Shown here: positions 35,377 through 43,613 of the stretch, piece after piece
How the letters are laid out: each line of letters starts with the position of its first letter
How positions within the stretch are numbered: position 1 is the stretch's first letter
DNA from: Bacillus canaveralius
GTDB taxonomy: Bacteria > Bacillota > Bacilli > Bacillales > Cytobacillaceae
Assembly (NCBI RefSeq): GCF_002860125.1
Contig: NZ_PGVA01000024.1
Coordinates: 202,481 to 266,480, forward strand
Direction of reading: 5' to 3'
DNA length: 64,000 nt
Program-made: the position numbers and the translations under genes
The notes under the pieces: model-generated
Databases searched by the model: none
What the model saw: only the letters and a program-made list of their open reading frames with translations
What the model was told of the DNA's origin: nothing

Positions 35377-36738
35377 TCACTGATTCGCTTGATTCGCCTT
35401 CGTTTTCCGCATCTTATAAACCGCAATCAGCAAAATAAACCAAACAGGAGTTATGAACAAGGCAACACGAGTATCTTCCGCAAGTGCTAGCACGACAAGA
35501 ACGAACGCCAGGAAAGCAAGGATCAAGTAATTGGAAAATGGATAGAGAGGCAATTTAAATTTATTCAATTTCACTAGATCTGGTCTTGTTTTACGGTATT
35601 TCAAATGGCTGATGACAGTAATCCCCCAAATAAAGATGAAACATACTGTAGAAATACTTGTAATAAGCGTAAATACTCCTTCTGGCATTACATAGTTCAA
35701 AACAACGGCAATTAGAATAACGACAGTTGAAAAGAACAATGCATTCGATGGTACTTTACGGGAAGTAAGTTTTGTCAATGGTACAGGTGCATTTTTATCT
35801 TTGGCAAGTGAGTATATCATCCGGCTTGTACTGAAAATGGCGCTGTTACACGCAGAAGCTGCGGATGTCAGAACGACAAAATTGACGATACCAGCAGCTG
35901 CAGCGATACCAACCGCAACGAAGACTTGGACGAATGGGCTTGCCATTGGGTTGATGGCGTTCCACGGATAAATACTCATAATGACGATAAGTGCGCCAAC
36001 GTAGAAAATTAAAACCCGAATAGGGATATTGTTGATTGCTTTTGGGATCACTTTTTCTGGGTCTTCTGTTTCACCTGCTGTAAGTCCGACAAGTTCAATG
36101 CCAACAAACGCAAACACCACCATCTGGAATGAGAGGATAAAGCCATTTATGCCATTTGGGAACATGCCGCCGTGGCTCCATAGATTGGTGAAGCTAGATG
36201 TGCCTGAATTGGTGGAAAAACCTTTGATAATCATAAAAATACCGATAACAATTAGTGCTAGAATCGCGATGACTTTAATTAATGCGAACCAGAATTCCAT
36301 TTCGCCAAAAAGTTTTACTGTTGCTAGGTTCATAATTAGCAAAATTACCAGTGCAATTAATCCTGGCATCCACTGTGGTACTTCAGGAAGCCAAAATTGA
36401 GTATACAGACCAACTGCTGTTAAGTCGGCCATTGCGATTGAAATCCAGCAAAACCAGTAGGTCCAACCGGTGATAAATGCTGCCATGTTACCTAAATAGT
36501 CGTTGATAAAGTCAACAAAAGAATGATATTTCAAATTGGTTAAGAGTAGTTCTCCAAGTGCGCGCATGATTAAAAAGCAAATTACGCCTGTAATCATGTA
36601 AGCAAATAAAATCGATGGTCCTGCTAAATGAATAGATTTTCCTGCTCCAAGGAATAATCCGGTTCCGATTGCCCCGCCAATAGCGATTAGCTGTACGTGC
36701 CTGTTTTTAAGGCCTCTCGACAATTCTTGTTCCTGCAT
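35377..36738 (-). CDS. AAT family amino acid permease
   Basis: About 453 residues, 12 helices. LSRGLKNRHVQLIAIGGAIG, GTGLFLGAGKSIHLAGPS and GEMEFWFALIKVIAI are hallmarks of the AapA/CycA/ProY-like permeases that import neutral amino acids with protons. The frame opens at 36795, but that ATG has no ribosome binding site; ATG 36738 follows GAGAGTGGG and starts the conserved region. It is monocistronic with the hairpin terminator at 35240. Confidence 0.88.
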   Translation of the reverse strand: MQEQELSRGLKNRHVQLIAIGGAIGTGLFLGAGKSIHLAGPSILFAYMITGVICFLIMRALGELLLTNLKYHSFVDFINDYLGNMAAFITGWTYWFCWISIAMADLTAVGLYTQFWLPEVPQWMPGLIALVILLIMNLATVKLFGEMEFWFALIKVIAILALIVIGIFMIIKGFSTNSGTSSFTNLWSHGGMFPNGINGFILSFQMVVFAFVGIELVGLTAGETEDPEKVIPKAINNIPIRVLIFYVGALIVIMSIYPWNAINPMASPFVQVFVAVGIAAAAGIVNFVVLTSAASACNSAIFSTSRMIYSLAKDKNAPVPLTKLTSRKVPSNALFFSTVVILIAVVLNYVMPEGVFTLITSISTVCFIFIWGITVISHLKYRKTRPDLVKLNKFKLPLYPFSNYLILAFLAFVLVVLALAEDTRVALFITPVWFILLIAVYKMRKTKANQANQ

Positions 36739-37213
36739 ATGATTTCCCACTCTCTGCTTTTCTAGACTGTTTGCATCTTTTTGCTGATCATACATTTTTT
36801 AATAATAAATTTAAAATCAGATAATTGCAAATTGATATCCAGATAAAAAGTTTAACATCTTATCAGTTAATTCGACGGCAATAAATGCTTATATTATCGA
36901 ATAAAATCAATATTTATTAAACATCATTATTGTCATTCAACAATCACAACTTTAATATTCCGGTTTTCTCAGCTTAAAATCAATTATAGCGTTAGTTATA
37001 TAACCCTTAAGGGATGAGTTACAACACTCAGACCTTGTATAAAACCGTGGTATTAAGAATAGAAAAAAGCGACGGTTTTCCGTCGCTTTTAATCATCATC
37101 TGCGATCAGCCAATTTAAATCAAGACTTTAAGGTATTAAATGATGGTTGGCATTTATTCTTTTTAATATCACTTGGGGTTCATTACGATATACCCAATTG
37201 ATTTGCGAACTTA
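36739..37213. other. Intergenic region 36.7-37.2 kb
   Basis: AT-rich leader of the permease gene with several AT repeats, and the terminator at 37065-37090. No gene seen. Confidence 0.4.
37065..37090 (-). terminator. Intrinsic terminator downstream of kinase-like gene
   Basis: AAAAGCGACGG and CCGTCGCTTTT form a perfect 11-bp stem with a TTTT loop, about 120 bp beyond the stop of the gene at 37214. Confidence 0.85.
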
Positions 37214-37732
37214 TCACCCGTTGAAGTAACTCTCAATACTTCTTTTATTAGTTACAACTAATAACTTTTCACTATATATCCCAAATTTATTATAGAAATT
37301 AGGTTTACCAACTTCTTCAAAATGCCTATTCCATTTAAACATTTTAAAGAATATTTCTATTGTGGGTTTGTAATTTGACTTTTCAAACCCAAGTTGTTGT
37401 AATACAAACCTCTTTATGATTCTATAGGTTCTTATTGGATATTTTATATCTAAGAAAATGATCAAGTCTGCATTATGAAAACTATTTGCCACCCAATCCT
37501 CATTATGAACTCCCTCAATAATCCAAGTCTCAGAATGAATAATAGAATTCAAATACTCATCTCTGTCTTCATCAGCTCTTCTTATATCTCCAGATTCTTG
37601 CCTTTTCCAAACAACATTATCTAATTCATAAAATGGAAGATTTAACTTTGAGGATAATTCTTTCGCTAACGTTGTTTTTCCACTGCCAACGGAACCAATA
37701 ATATGTATTCTATTAGGAATTTTATTTTTCAA
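37214..37732 (-). CDS. P-loop nucleoside/adenylate-kinase-like ATPase (FlaR/topology-modulation type)
   Basis: 172 residues. IHIIGSVGSGKTTLAKELSS holds the P-loop at about 8-27; IPFYELDN-like LPFYELDNVVWKR and DLIIFLDIKYPIRTYRIIKR (Asp-containing Walker-B-like strand and arginine helix) are typical of the small kinase-like family called DNA topology modulation protein FlaR. TTG 37732 with GAGGGTGG upstream is the start. The cellular substrate is not established for this family. It stands alone. Confidence 0.82.
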   Translation of the reverse strand: MKNKIPNRIHIIGSVGSGKTTLAKELSSKLNLPFYELDNVVWKRQESGDIRRADEDRDEYLNSIIHSETWIIEGVHNEDWVANSFHNADLIIFLDIKYPIRTYRIIKRFVLQQLGFEKSNYKPTIEIFFKMFKWNRHFEEVGKPNFYNKFGIYSEKLLVVTNKRSIESYFNG

Positions 37733-37990
37733 ATTAGACCACCCTCATCAATATAATTGTATTCTATATAGATGTGGATGTCTCCCCTTGCTTCTTCAAC
37801 TAAGCTGCCCTTCGTTAAGTAGAATCCTTCACAGTCTGAACTGGTATTTTAAGATAAAAATCTTATTTTCTGGTTAAAGACATTTACATCCTTCTCTCTA
37901 CCTCTCTGTTATTGCATAATACTGCCCTGATATTTAAATAAGTAACTTCAAAAAAAAGCATGATTCTTTCCTGTGCTTCAATTTAGAATT

Positions 37991-38720
37991 CTAAGGATTC
38001 CAATCACATGCCATTCCGTCTCCATCACGGTCTAGATCATGAGGGTCTTCATCAGGACCACCACTTGCCTCATAAAATAGCTGAGCATCTTCCTGGGTGG
38101 CGAAATCACCACAATCATGATCACTAGACTTAAAGGAATAAAGATTGTTATCGACTGGTTCCGAATCATCCGCATACCCATTTATAAGGATAGCTACAAT
38201 GGATACTAGTGCAATTCCAAAAAACAGCCACCCCATACTACCATCACCCAATTTATTTAGTTGTTGCGAAGAAGTATGATCTTTATTACTTTGTCCCTTT
38301 CTTAGGATTAACAAAATTAAACCAATGAGAATAGTAACTCCGATTGAAATCGTAACAAATAAATATTTACGGATAGAATAATAATAAATATTCTGACCAA
38401 AGGGTACCGCCACCTCCCTCTATAAAACCAGAAAAGTAGCCCTTCTTATATATCTCAAGTTCCTGTTTACTTAAATCACTATCGTAATCGTCATATATAT
38501 AATCTTCAGTTGCTGCTTCATATCCATCATCATATCCATCATCAAACGTTGATTCTTCATCTATGGAACTTAATTCTTGTTCAACATCTTCATCATGATA
38601 CGGTTCAGTTGAAGAATCATCTGAATAAGATAGAGATTTTACATTTTCTTCCTCTTCTGAAACATTTTCACTTTCAGCCTGAGCCCATCCTTCAGCGTAA
38701 CCTTTTCCATATGAGCTGAC
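37991..38720 (-). pseudogene. Acidic membrane protein with C-terminal Excalibur domain, broken
   Basis: The C-terminal frame (37991-38413) has one membrane helix (LFVTISIGVTILIGLILLIL), another near 65, and an Excalibur Ca-binding domain (CGDFATQEDAQLFYEASGG; DLDRDGDGMACDW). Upstream, another frame (to about 38720) encodes acidic Tyr/Asp-rich sequence (FDDGYDDGYEAATEDYIYDD; KKGYFSGFIEGGGGT) with no start codon. They are best read as one protein with a frameshift near 38400 and a lost N-terminus at the rearrangement junction near 38720. GTG 38413 has GGGAG directly abutting, too close to serve as a normal start. Confidence 0.65.
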
Positions 38721-38784
38721 ATCATTGTATGGAGATTTTTTGGATATGGGACGTAGCTGCCTTGCTCAGACTAAAAAGGACCTC

Positions 38785-39091
38785 AAGGGCCCATAAAGGT
38801 TTTAACAAGCAACCCTCCTCCAATGGGCAGCTTTCATATGATGTAATACTCACACACCCCATCGGCGCCAGCGGTCCCTCTAAATTCCGAATCACTTCTC
38901 CAATGATGATTTCACGGGGGCTTCTACTTAGTTTATATCCTCCATTCACACCTCTTTTGCTTTGAACGTATCCGTTTCTTTTTAATTGCAAAAGAAGTTG
39001 TTCTAAATAATTGATGGGAACCAGAATTTTTTCAGATATTTCTCCAATAGATGTTAGTTGATCTTTATTGTTACCTAAACATATAAGTGCA
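38785..39091 (-). pseudogene. Fragment of a second Rrf2 regulator gene
   Basis: Nearly the same protein as the Rrf2 regulator at 14295-14714 (ISEKILVPINYLEQLLLQLK; SKRGVNGGYKLSRSPREIII; SYESCPLEEGC), with synonymous differences, but the first 11 or so and last 28 or so codons are replaced by unrelated sequence. The open frame extends 38722-39165 only by chance. It lost the N-terminal helix that begins the DNA-binding domain. Confidence 0.85.
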
Positions 39092-39160
39092 CTAACCAGG
39101 CTGCGATTGGAGCTGCGATATACCCTGGGTTTTCTTCTTACATTGGGATGGACGCATGTT
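39092..39160. pseudogene. Two small TauE/SafE gene fragments in opposite orientations
   Basis: The plus strand at about 39118-39160 reads YTLGFLLTLGWTHVNIH, matching TLGFLITLGWTQIHLQ of the intact exporter. The minus strand at 39092-39122 reads IAAPIAAWLV, matching the next segment of the same protein. So the exporter piece was inverted at a point inside the gene, with most of it deleted. Confidence 0.7.
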
Positions 39161-39181
39161 AACATTCACTGTTTTAGCCGC

Positions 39182-39240
39182 TTTTGAAGATCGGCTGCCA
39201 TTCCTGGACAGCCTTATTCTTATGCAACGGGGCAGTTTAG
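39182..39240. repeat. Dispersed noncoding repeat, unit B
   Basis: TTTTGAAGATCGGCTGCC, ATTCCTGGACAGCCTTATTCTT and ACGGGGCAGTTTA in order. Shares the GAAGATnnGGCTGCCATTCC core and the CGGGGCAG tail with unit C at 39811-39960. Confidence 0.55.
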
Positions 39241-39310
39241 TGCACTAATTAATTATTGAATAAAAATTGCATATGAAAGAGAACCATAAAGAGTAAAGGG
39301 GTGATATTCA

Positions 39311-39784
39311 TTGAAAAAGTCAAAGCTATTATTAAGTGGGATGGTCTTAATCTCTTGGCTATCAATTCCTTTTTTAGGATGGAACAGCATAAAGAGATTT
39401 CTTTCTTCATCATTATTCATTTCTTTCATTCTTATGATTGAAGCTTACATTGGTAAAAAACGAAAGTGGTGGGTTTTCTTTACAAAAATTAATCCAAATG
39501 TTAATGGGGAATTACCTTTTATTTTGGGACCGTTTTTAGCTGGTTCATTATGGATTTTTAAATTGACTTATGGAAAATTCACACAATACATTTTCGTCAA
39601 TGCAATTTTTAATATAATCTTTGCTTATCCATTAACTTGGTTATTTAAAAAGTTAGAAATATATTCATTAGTTCGAATCAAACCATATCAATTTTTCCTC
39701 CTTATGTTTAGCAAAGCATTTTTAATGTATGGATATCAATCAATTATTGAAGAAAAGAAAAAATGTATTGACACAATTCATTAG
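39311..39784 (+). CDS. Conserved membrane hypothetical protein, 157 aa
   Basis: TTG 39311 follows AAGGGGTGAT. Four hydrophobic helices with Lys-rich loops: LLLSGMVLISWLSIPFLG, FLSSSLFISFILMIEAYIG, ILGPFLAGSLWIFKLTYGKF and FVNAIFNIIFAYPLTWLF. A protein of this type is found in several Bacillus genomes without known function. It is flanked on both sides by the dispersed noncoding repeats. Confidence 0.7.
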   Translation: MKKSKLLLSGMVLISWLSIPFLGWNSIKRFLSSSLFISFILMIEAYIGKKRKWWVFFTKINPNVNGELPFILGPFLAGSLWIFKLTYGKFTQYIFVNAIFNIIFAYPLTWLFKKLEIYSLVRIKPYQFFLLMFSKAFLMYGYQSIIEEKKKCIDTIH

Positions 39785-39810
39785 ATTACACAGTAAACTA
39801 AGTTAGTCCT

Positions 39811-39960
39811 AATTCTTGTTGCACGAACGGTGCTGTAGTTGAAGATATGGCTGCCATTCCTCGGTAGCTTTTTCTCCAATGGCTGCTTTTCTTGAAGACC
39901 TAGTTGTCATTACCTGGAATTTTTTTTTTTTCTAACTGAACTACCGGGGCAGATTAATTT
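39811..39960. repeat. Dispersed noncoding repeat, unit C (double)
   Basis: Two sub-copies: TTGAAGATATGGCTGCCATT with TCGGTAGCTTTTTCT (39839-39875), then TTGAAGACCTAGTTGTCATT with ACCTGG and an 11-T run (39892-39931), ending ACCGGGGCAGATTAATTTA. No coding potential. Confidence 0.55.
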
Positions 39961-40083
39961 AAGAAGAGTAAGTAACTAAGAAAAGATCTAAAATACATGG
40001 GCAAAATGTAAGTTTGTGGATTTTAGTATTTACTGCAACCTCCATCATGCCCTGAACATAAATTTCTTAGGATATTGATTTTC

Positions 40084-40287
40084 TTATTGAAACTTTTGAG
40101 GGTACTCAACATAAAATTCAACCAAACCACATTTGGGGCAAACAAATTGAGTTAAATTGGTTATTTTATCAGTCTTGGGGCCGAAAAGTCCTTTTTGACC
40201 TTCCTTTTTATAGATTCGAAACGGGCCCGCATGATCCAGTTCTCCCTCAACCATTAAAACATCACATTTTGGACAAGTATGTTCCAC
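40084..40287 (-). CDS. Small zinc-ribbon protein, 67 aa
   Basis: Begins VEHTCPKCDVLMVEGELDHA and ends FVCPKCGLVEFYVEYPQKFQ; two CPxC pairs (CPKC and CPKC) form a zinc ribbon. GTG 40287 has AAGGGAG upstream; the frame back to 40371 lacks a ribosome binding site. Similar short proteins in Bacilli are annotated only as nucleic-acid-binding Zn-ribbon proteins. Function unknown. Confidence 0.7.
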   Translation of the reverse strand: MEHTCPKCDVLMVEGELDHAGPFRIYKKEGQKGLFGPKTDKITNLTQFVCPKCGLVEFYVEYPQKFQ

Positions 40288-40564
40288 ACTTTTAACTCCC
40301 TTCAAAGTAATTACTATTAAATTTTCCATTAACACAGACTCAGTACAAAAAAATATCCAATACCAGCTCACAGTGTTTAGGTATTGGAAAACTTTAACTT
40401 ATAATACTCATTGCAAAACATTCTGTCAATATTATTTCCCACATGATAATAAGCTTTTTATCCTAAACTTCCTTTTATTCATTATAAGAGATTATACCTA
40501 TTATCAAAGCTGTTTGTATTAGCCTATAATCCTAAGTTTTATTTTATTGTTATAAATCATTTCA

Positions 40565-40768
40565 TCATATAACGTTAACTTGTAAATCTTGAATGTTAGA
40601 ACTTCTGCCTGTACCATCAATAATTAAATCAACTTTATCCATAGGGTTTTGACTCTTGATATAAAACTCTTCCGCTGGCATCCATAAATCTTCCCATAAG
40701 TGTCGCTTCTCTTCACCATCACGTTCAATACCTCTAGACAATCTTAATTCTCTTTTTTCAAGTGGATA
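40565..40768 (-). pseudogene. C-terminal fragment of a uridine-kinase-like protein
   Basis: YPLEKRELRLSRGIERDGEE, then LWEDLWMPAEEFYIKSQNP and KVDLIIDGTG resemble the C-terminal region of a P-loop (uridine/cytidine kinase-type) family, but P-loop and N-terminal half are absent. The fragment is joined to the 3' end of sirB at about 40760, so a deletion or insertion brought them together. Confidence 0.55.
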
Positions 40769-41507
40769 ATTTAGTTGCCATATCGGCATTTGTCGCACGC
40801 TGGACGACAATGTCTTCAATAACGCGATGGCTGCTCAGCGCTCCGGTATGCAGGATCTGCTGGCCCAGGGCCTGCCTCCTCCCCACTTTTTGCCTCACTT
40901 CATTGAGAAGAATCCCGTCAAATAATAAATAGGGAATGACGATGACCCGCCCGGCGGCATTGCCGCATACCACATCAAGCCCTTCGTCAAGCAGCGGCCT
41001 GGAGGCAGCCAGGTAGCAAACATGGACTTGCTGGATGGCGAGTCTCTCTTCGATTCCGGCTGCGATTTCATTGAATGCAGCCGGAATCCCGGGATCGCTG
41101 CTGCCCCTTCCAACGATCAGGATGGAATCCAGGGAACACAGGTCCATTATCGTTTCTTTAACAAGCACGGCTATTGCATCAAGAATTCCCCCCTGGACTC
41201 CGAAAGGGTCTGCGACATTTACTTTCACATCGGAATACTGCTTAAGAAGCGGCTCGAGGGCATTTGGTATATCAGCCTTTATGTGCCCGGCTGCCAGCAG
41301 GAAGAGAGGCACAACGGTAATTTCAGTTGCCCCCCGCTCCACACAGCGCCGAAAGCCTTCACTGATTAAAGGTTCCGTCAACTCCAGAAACGCTATTTCC
41401 TGGATCGGTGCGTCAACTCTGGGAGTTACTTTTTGTAAAAATTCCTTTACATCTGCCACTCCCTTTTTTGATCGAGTGCCATGTCCGATATAAAGAATTG
41501 CATGCAT
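40758..41507 (-). CDS. sirB: Sirohydrochlorin chelatase (SirB/CbiX-type)
   Basis: 249 residues in two related halves: YIGHGTRSKKGVAD at the start with the catalytic His, VVPLFLLAAGHIKADIP near 67, and the second-half equivalents VGRGSSDPG and VIPYLLFDGIL. It inserts Fe2+ into sirohydrochlorin to make siroheme for NasD nitrite reductase. AAAGGAG precedes the ATG. It is the last gene of the nas/siroheme block, 17 bp after SUMT. The final 8-10 residues (NADMATKLST) come from beyond a recombination junction, probably harmless. Confidence 0.88.
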   Translation of the reverse strand: MHAILYIGHGTRSKKGVADVKEFLQKVTPRVDAPIQEIAFLELTEPLISEGFRRCVERGATEITVVPLFLLAAGHIKADIPNALEPLLKQYSDVKVNVADPFGVQGGILDAIAVLVKETIMDLCSLDSILIVGRGSSDPGIPAAFNEIAAGIEERLAIQQVHVCYLAASRPLLDEGLDVVCGNAAGRVIVIPYLLFDGILLNEVRQKVGRRQALGQQILHTGALSSHRVIEDIVVQRATNADMATKLST

Positions 41508-41524
41508 GGCGGATGGCTCCTTTC

Positions 41525-42301
41525 TTATGCAAGTGCAACAGGTATGTGGGGAGCGATATCTTCCTTAAACCAATTTAACTTTTTGTGCAGACGGACGACC
41601 TCTCCAATGACAATCATGCTCGGGTTGGAGATATCCGCTTCCTTGACACGCTTCTCAATCGTTTCAAGAGTTCCCGTTATGGTGCGCTGATCATTTAAAG
41701 TTCCCCACTGCACCAGTGCAATCGGGGTATCCGGGCGTTTGCCGTGCTGGATTAACTGCTTGGTTATCGCAGGAAGGTGATGCACCCCCATATAGATACA
41801 AATGGTATCAACAGCGTTTGCCAAATGGGCCCATTGATGCTCTGCTTCTATGTCTCCGGCCTGGTGTCCGGTAATAAAAGCAAAGCTTTTGCTCAATGTC
41901 CGGTGGGTAACCGGAATTCCTGCATAAGCGGTTGCAGCAATCCCTGCGGTTATGCCAGGAACAATTTCAAACGGGATGTCGTTTTTGGCACATTCCAAGG
42001 CCTCTTCCCCGCCCCGACCAAACACGAATGGATCCCCGCCTTTTAAACGTACCACACGAAGCCCCTCTTTCGCATACTTAACGAGGAAATGGTTAATTGT
42101 TTCTTGCTTCATCGTATGGTAGTGAGGCAGTTTGCCGCAGTAAATAAGCTGCGCGTCTTTATGTGCATGTTTAAGAAGCTCGGGATTCACTAGCCGGTCA
42201 TATAGGATGATATCTGCCTGCTGAATACAGTGCAGTCCTTTTAACGTAATGAGCTCCGGATCCCCGGGGCCCGCCCCGACCAAATAAACGGTTCCTACCA
42301 T
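41525..42301 (-). CDS. cobA: Uroporphyrinogen-III C-methyltransferase (SUMT)
   Basis: 258 residues. VYLVGAGPGDPELITLKG at the start and RLKGGDPFVFGRGGEEA near 80 are the SAM-binding signatures of CobA/SUMT; GIPVTHR near 137 is also conserved. It converts uroporphyrinogen III to precorrin-2 for siroheme. In B. subtilis the equivalent is NasF. ATG 42301 is preferred to ATG 42319 because AAAGGGTGG is placed seven bases before it. Co-transcribed with the hemD-like gene and sirB. Confidence 0.92.
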   Translation of the reverse strand: MVGTVYLVGAGPGDPELITLKGLHCIQQADIILYDRLVNPELLKHAHKDAQLIYCGKLPHYHTMKQETINHFLVKYAKEGLRVVRLKGGDPFVFGRGGEEALECAKNDIPFEIVPGITAGIAATAYAGIPVTHRTLSKSFAFITGHQAGDIEAEHQWAHLANAVDTICIYMGVHHLPAITKQLIQHGKRPDTPIALVQWGTLNDQRTITGTLETIEKRVKEADISNPSMIVIGEVVRLHKKLNWFKEDIAPHIPVALA

Positions 42302-42368
42302 CCCGTACCACCCTTTCAAGTCCTCGTTGGTGAAAAAACCTAATTTTCTTAAAATTAAATATAACTTA

Positions 42369-43175
42369 TCATTGTTTGGCGTAATAGTTCTCCAAGGCTA
42401 TGATGGCGCTGCCCATTCGTTCCAGCTCGGGAACAATAATTCTTTCTACTCCTTCATCACGCAGGGCGGCAGCGGTAACCTTTCCAACCGCAACCGCTAC
42501 GACATCACTGGCAAATGCTTTGAGAACATCTTCCAGGAAACCCTTGTCCCTTGCATGGGAAAAGAGAAAACGGGCTTGAGGTGTGCTTGTAAAATTAACA
42601 GCATCAATTTTGGCGTCCAGGATTTCATTTATTAGCTGATTAATGATTTCAGGATTTGGAGGGACATGGTGGTAAGGCAGAATTTCTTTGTATCCTGCTT
42701 CCTGTTCCTCTAAAAAATGGATTAGTTGGGGTGCCGGATCGCCATGGAGCTGGAGTGCCACTCGGCTTCTTTTTAGATTGTGTGTTTGCAATGACCTTAC
42801 CAGCCCTGCTGTACTGCCATCATCATCCCTTGCCACCGGTGTAATACCAAGACGCTTTAGAGCATTAACCGTTTTATATCCCCTTGCAGCCACTCTTGCT
42901 TGACGAATCGCGTCCACAAATTCATTCTCCAGCCCCATGCCTTCGGCTATTTTATATAAGGTTTCAGTCCCTAGTCCCGTCGTGAAAATGAACCAGTCAT
43001 ATTTTCCTTTAACGAGTTCATTTATATCCTTCTCAATATTGGAATCATCTAAATAAACGGTTCCCTGGGCCGGGCGGACAAGCGGAATGCCGCCCAGATT
43101 CTCGATGATCCTGCTAATCTCCTCTGTTTTGCGCGTACCTGCCAGGGCAATTTTTTTCCCTTCTAACCGTTTCAA
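42369..43175 (-). CDS. Uroporphyrinogen-III synthase-like protein (HemD-type)
   Basis: 268 residues, two-domain HemD fold: GKKIALAGTRKTEEISRIIE at the N-terminus, YDWFIFTTGLGTETLYK near 65, VNFTSTPQARFLFSHARDKG near 195 and VVAVAVGKVTAAALRDEGV near 225. It cyclises hydroxymethylbilane to uroporphyrinogen III or acts in siroheme supply. TTG start with GGGGGTAAG upstream. Its location between nasE and SUMT indicates a nitrogen-regulated paralogue separate from the hem operon copy. Confidence 0.85.
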   Translation of the reverse strand: MKRLEGKKIALAGTRKTEEISRIIENLGGIPLVRPAQGTVYLDDSNIEKDINELVKGKYDWFIFTTGLGTETLYKIAEGMGLENEFVDAIRQARVAARGYKTVNALKRLGITPVARDDDGSTAGLVRSLQTHNLKRSRVALQLHGDPAPQLIHFLEEQEAGYKEILPYHHVPPNPEIINQLINEILDAKIDAVNFTSTPQARFLFSHARDKGFLEDVLKAFASDVVAVAVGKVTAAALRDEGVERIIVPELERMGSAIIALENYYAKQ

Positions 43176-43258
43176 TATCTTACCCCCATATCAATAAACT
43201 ATTATCTTTCTATTTTATAGCTACTGATTATCAAGCGGCGAGTTTTTCTGAATGTTTC

Positions 43259-43582
43259 TCATTCAAAAATCAGATAAACATTTTCTCCTTCAAGATTCGT
43301 CCGATACGTTTGTACGCATCCGCTGTCAGGCTCCTCTACCTTTCCGTTATCCAGACAGATTTTCCAATCATGCATCGGACAAAAAACAAATTCTCCGCTT
43401 ACCATTCCTTCACTTAATACTCCGCCTTTATGGGGACACCGATTTTCGACAGCACGTACCGTTCCGTTCGAAAGCTTGAATATCGCAATTTCTTTATTTC
43501 CCACCTGCATTGTTTTTCCCAAGCGTTCAGGCATGTCATAAATTTTCCCGACGAATACCTTTATTTCTGTCTTATTAGTCAT
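43259..43582 (-). CDS. nasE: Nitrite reductase small subunit NasE/NirD
   Basis: 107 residues, Rieske [2Fe-2S] domain: [11 protein letters not shown] near 44 and [14 protein letters not shown] near 65 supply two Cys and two His. Small subunit of assimilatory NAD(P)H nitrite reductase, same length as B. subtilis NasE (106). It lies 31 bp after nasD. Confidence 0.93.
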   Translation of the reverse strand: MTNKTEIKVFVGKIYDMPERLGKTMQVGNKEIAIFKLSNGTVRAVENRCPHKGGVLSEGMVSGEFVFCPMHDWKICLDNGKVEEPDSGCVQTYRTNLEGENVYLIFE

Positions 43583-43613
43583 TTACAAAGCCCTCCTCCA
43601 GTATGTTTTTGTC

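Noticed and set aside
38510..38719. His-rich 69-codon frame on the plus strand
   Set aside because: It is the antisense of the acidic Asp/Glu/Tyr coding region of the broken Excalibur gene; the His/Leu richness is a mirror effect.
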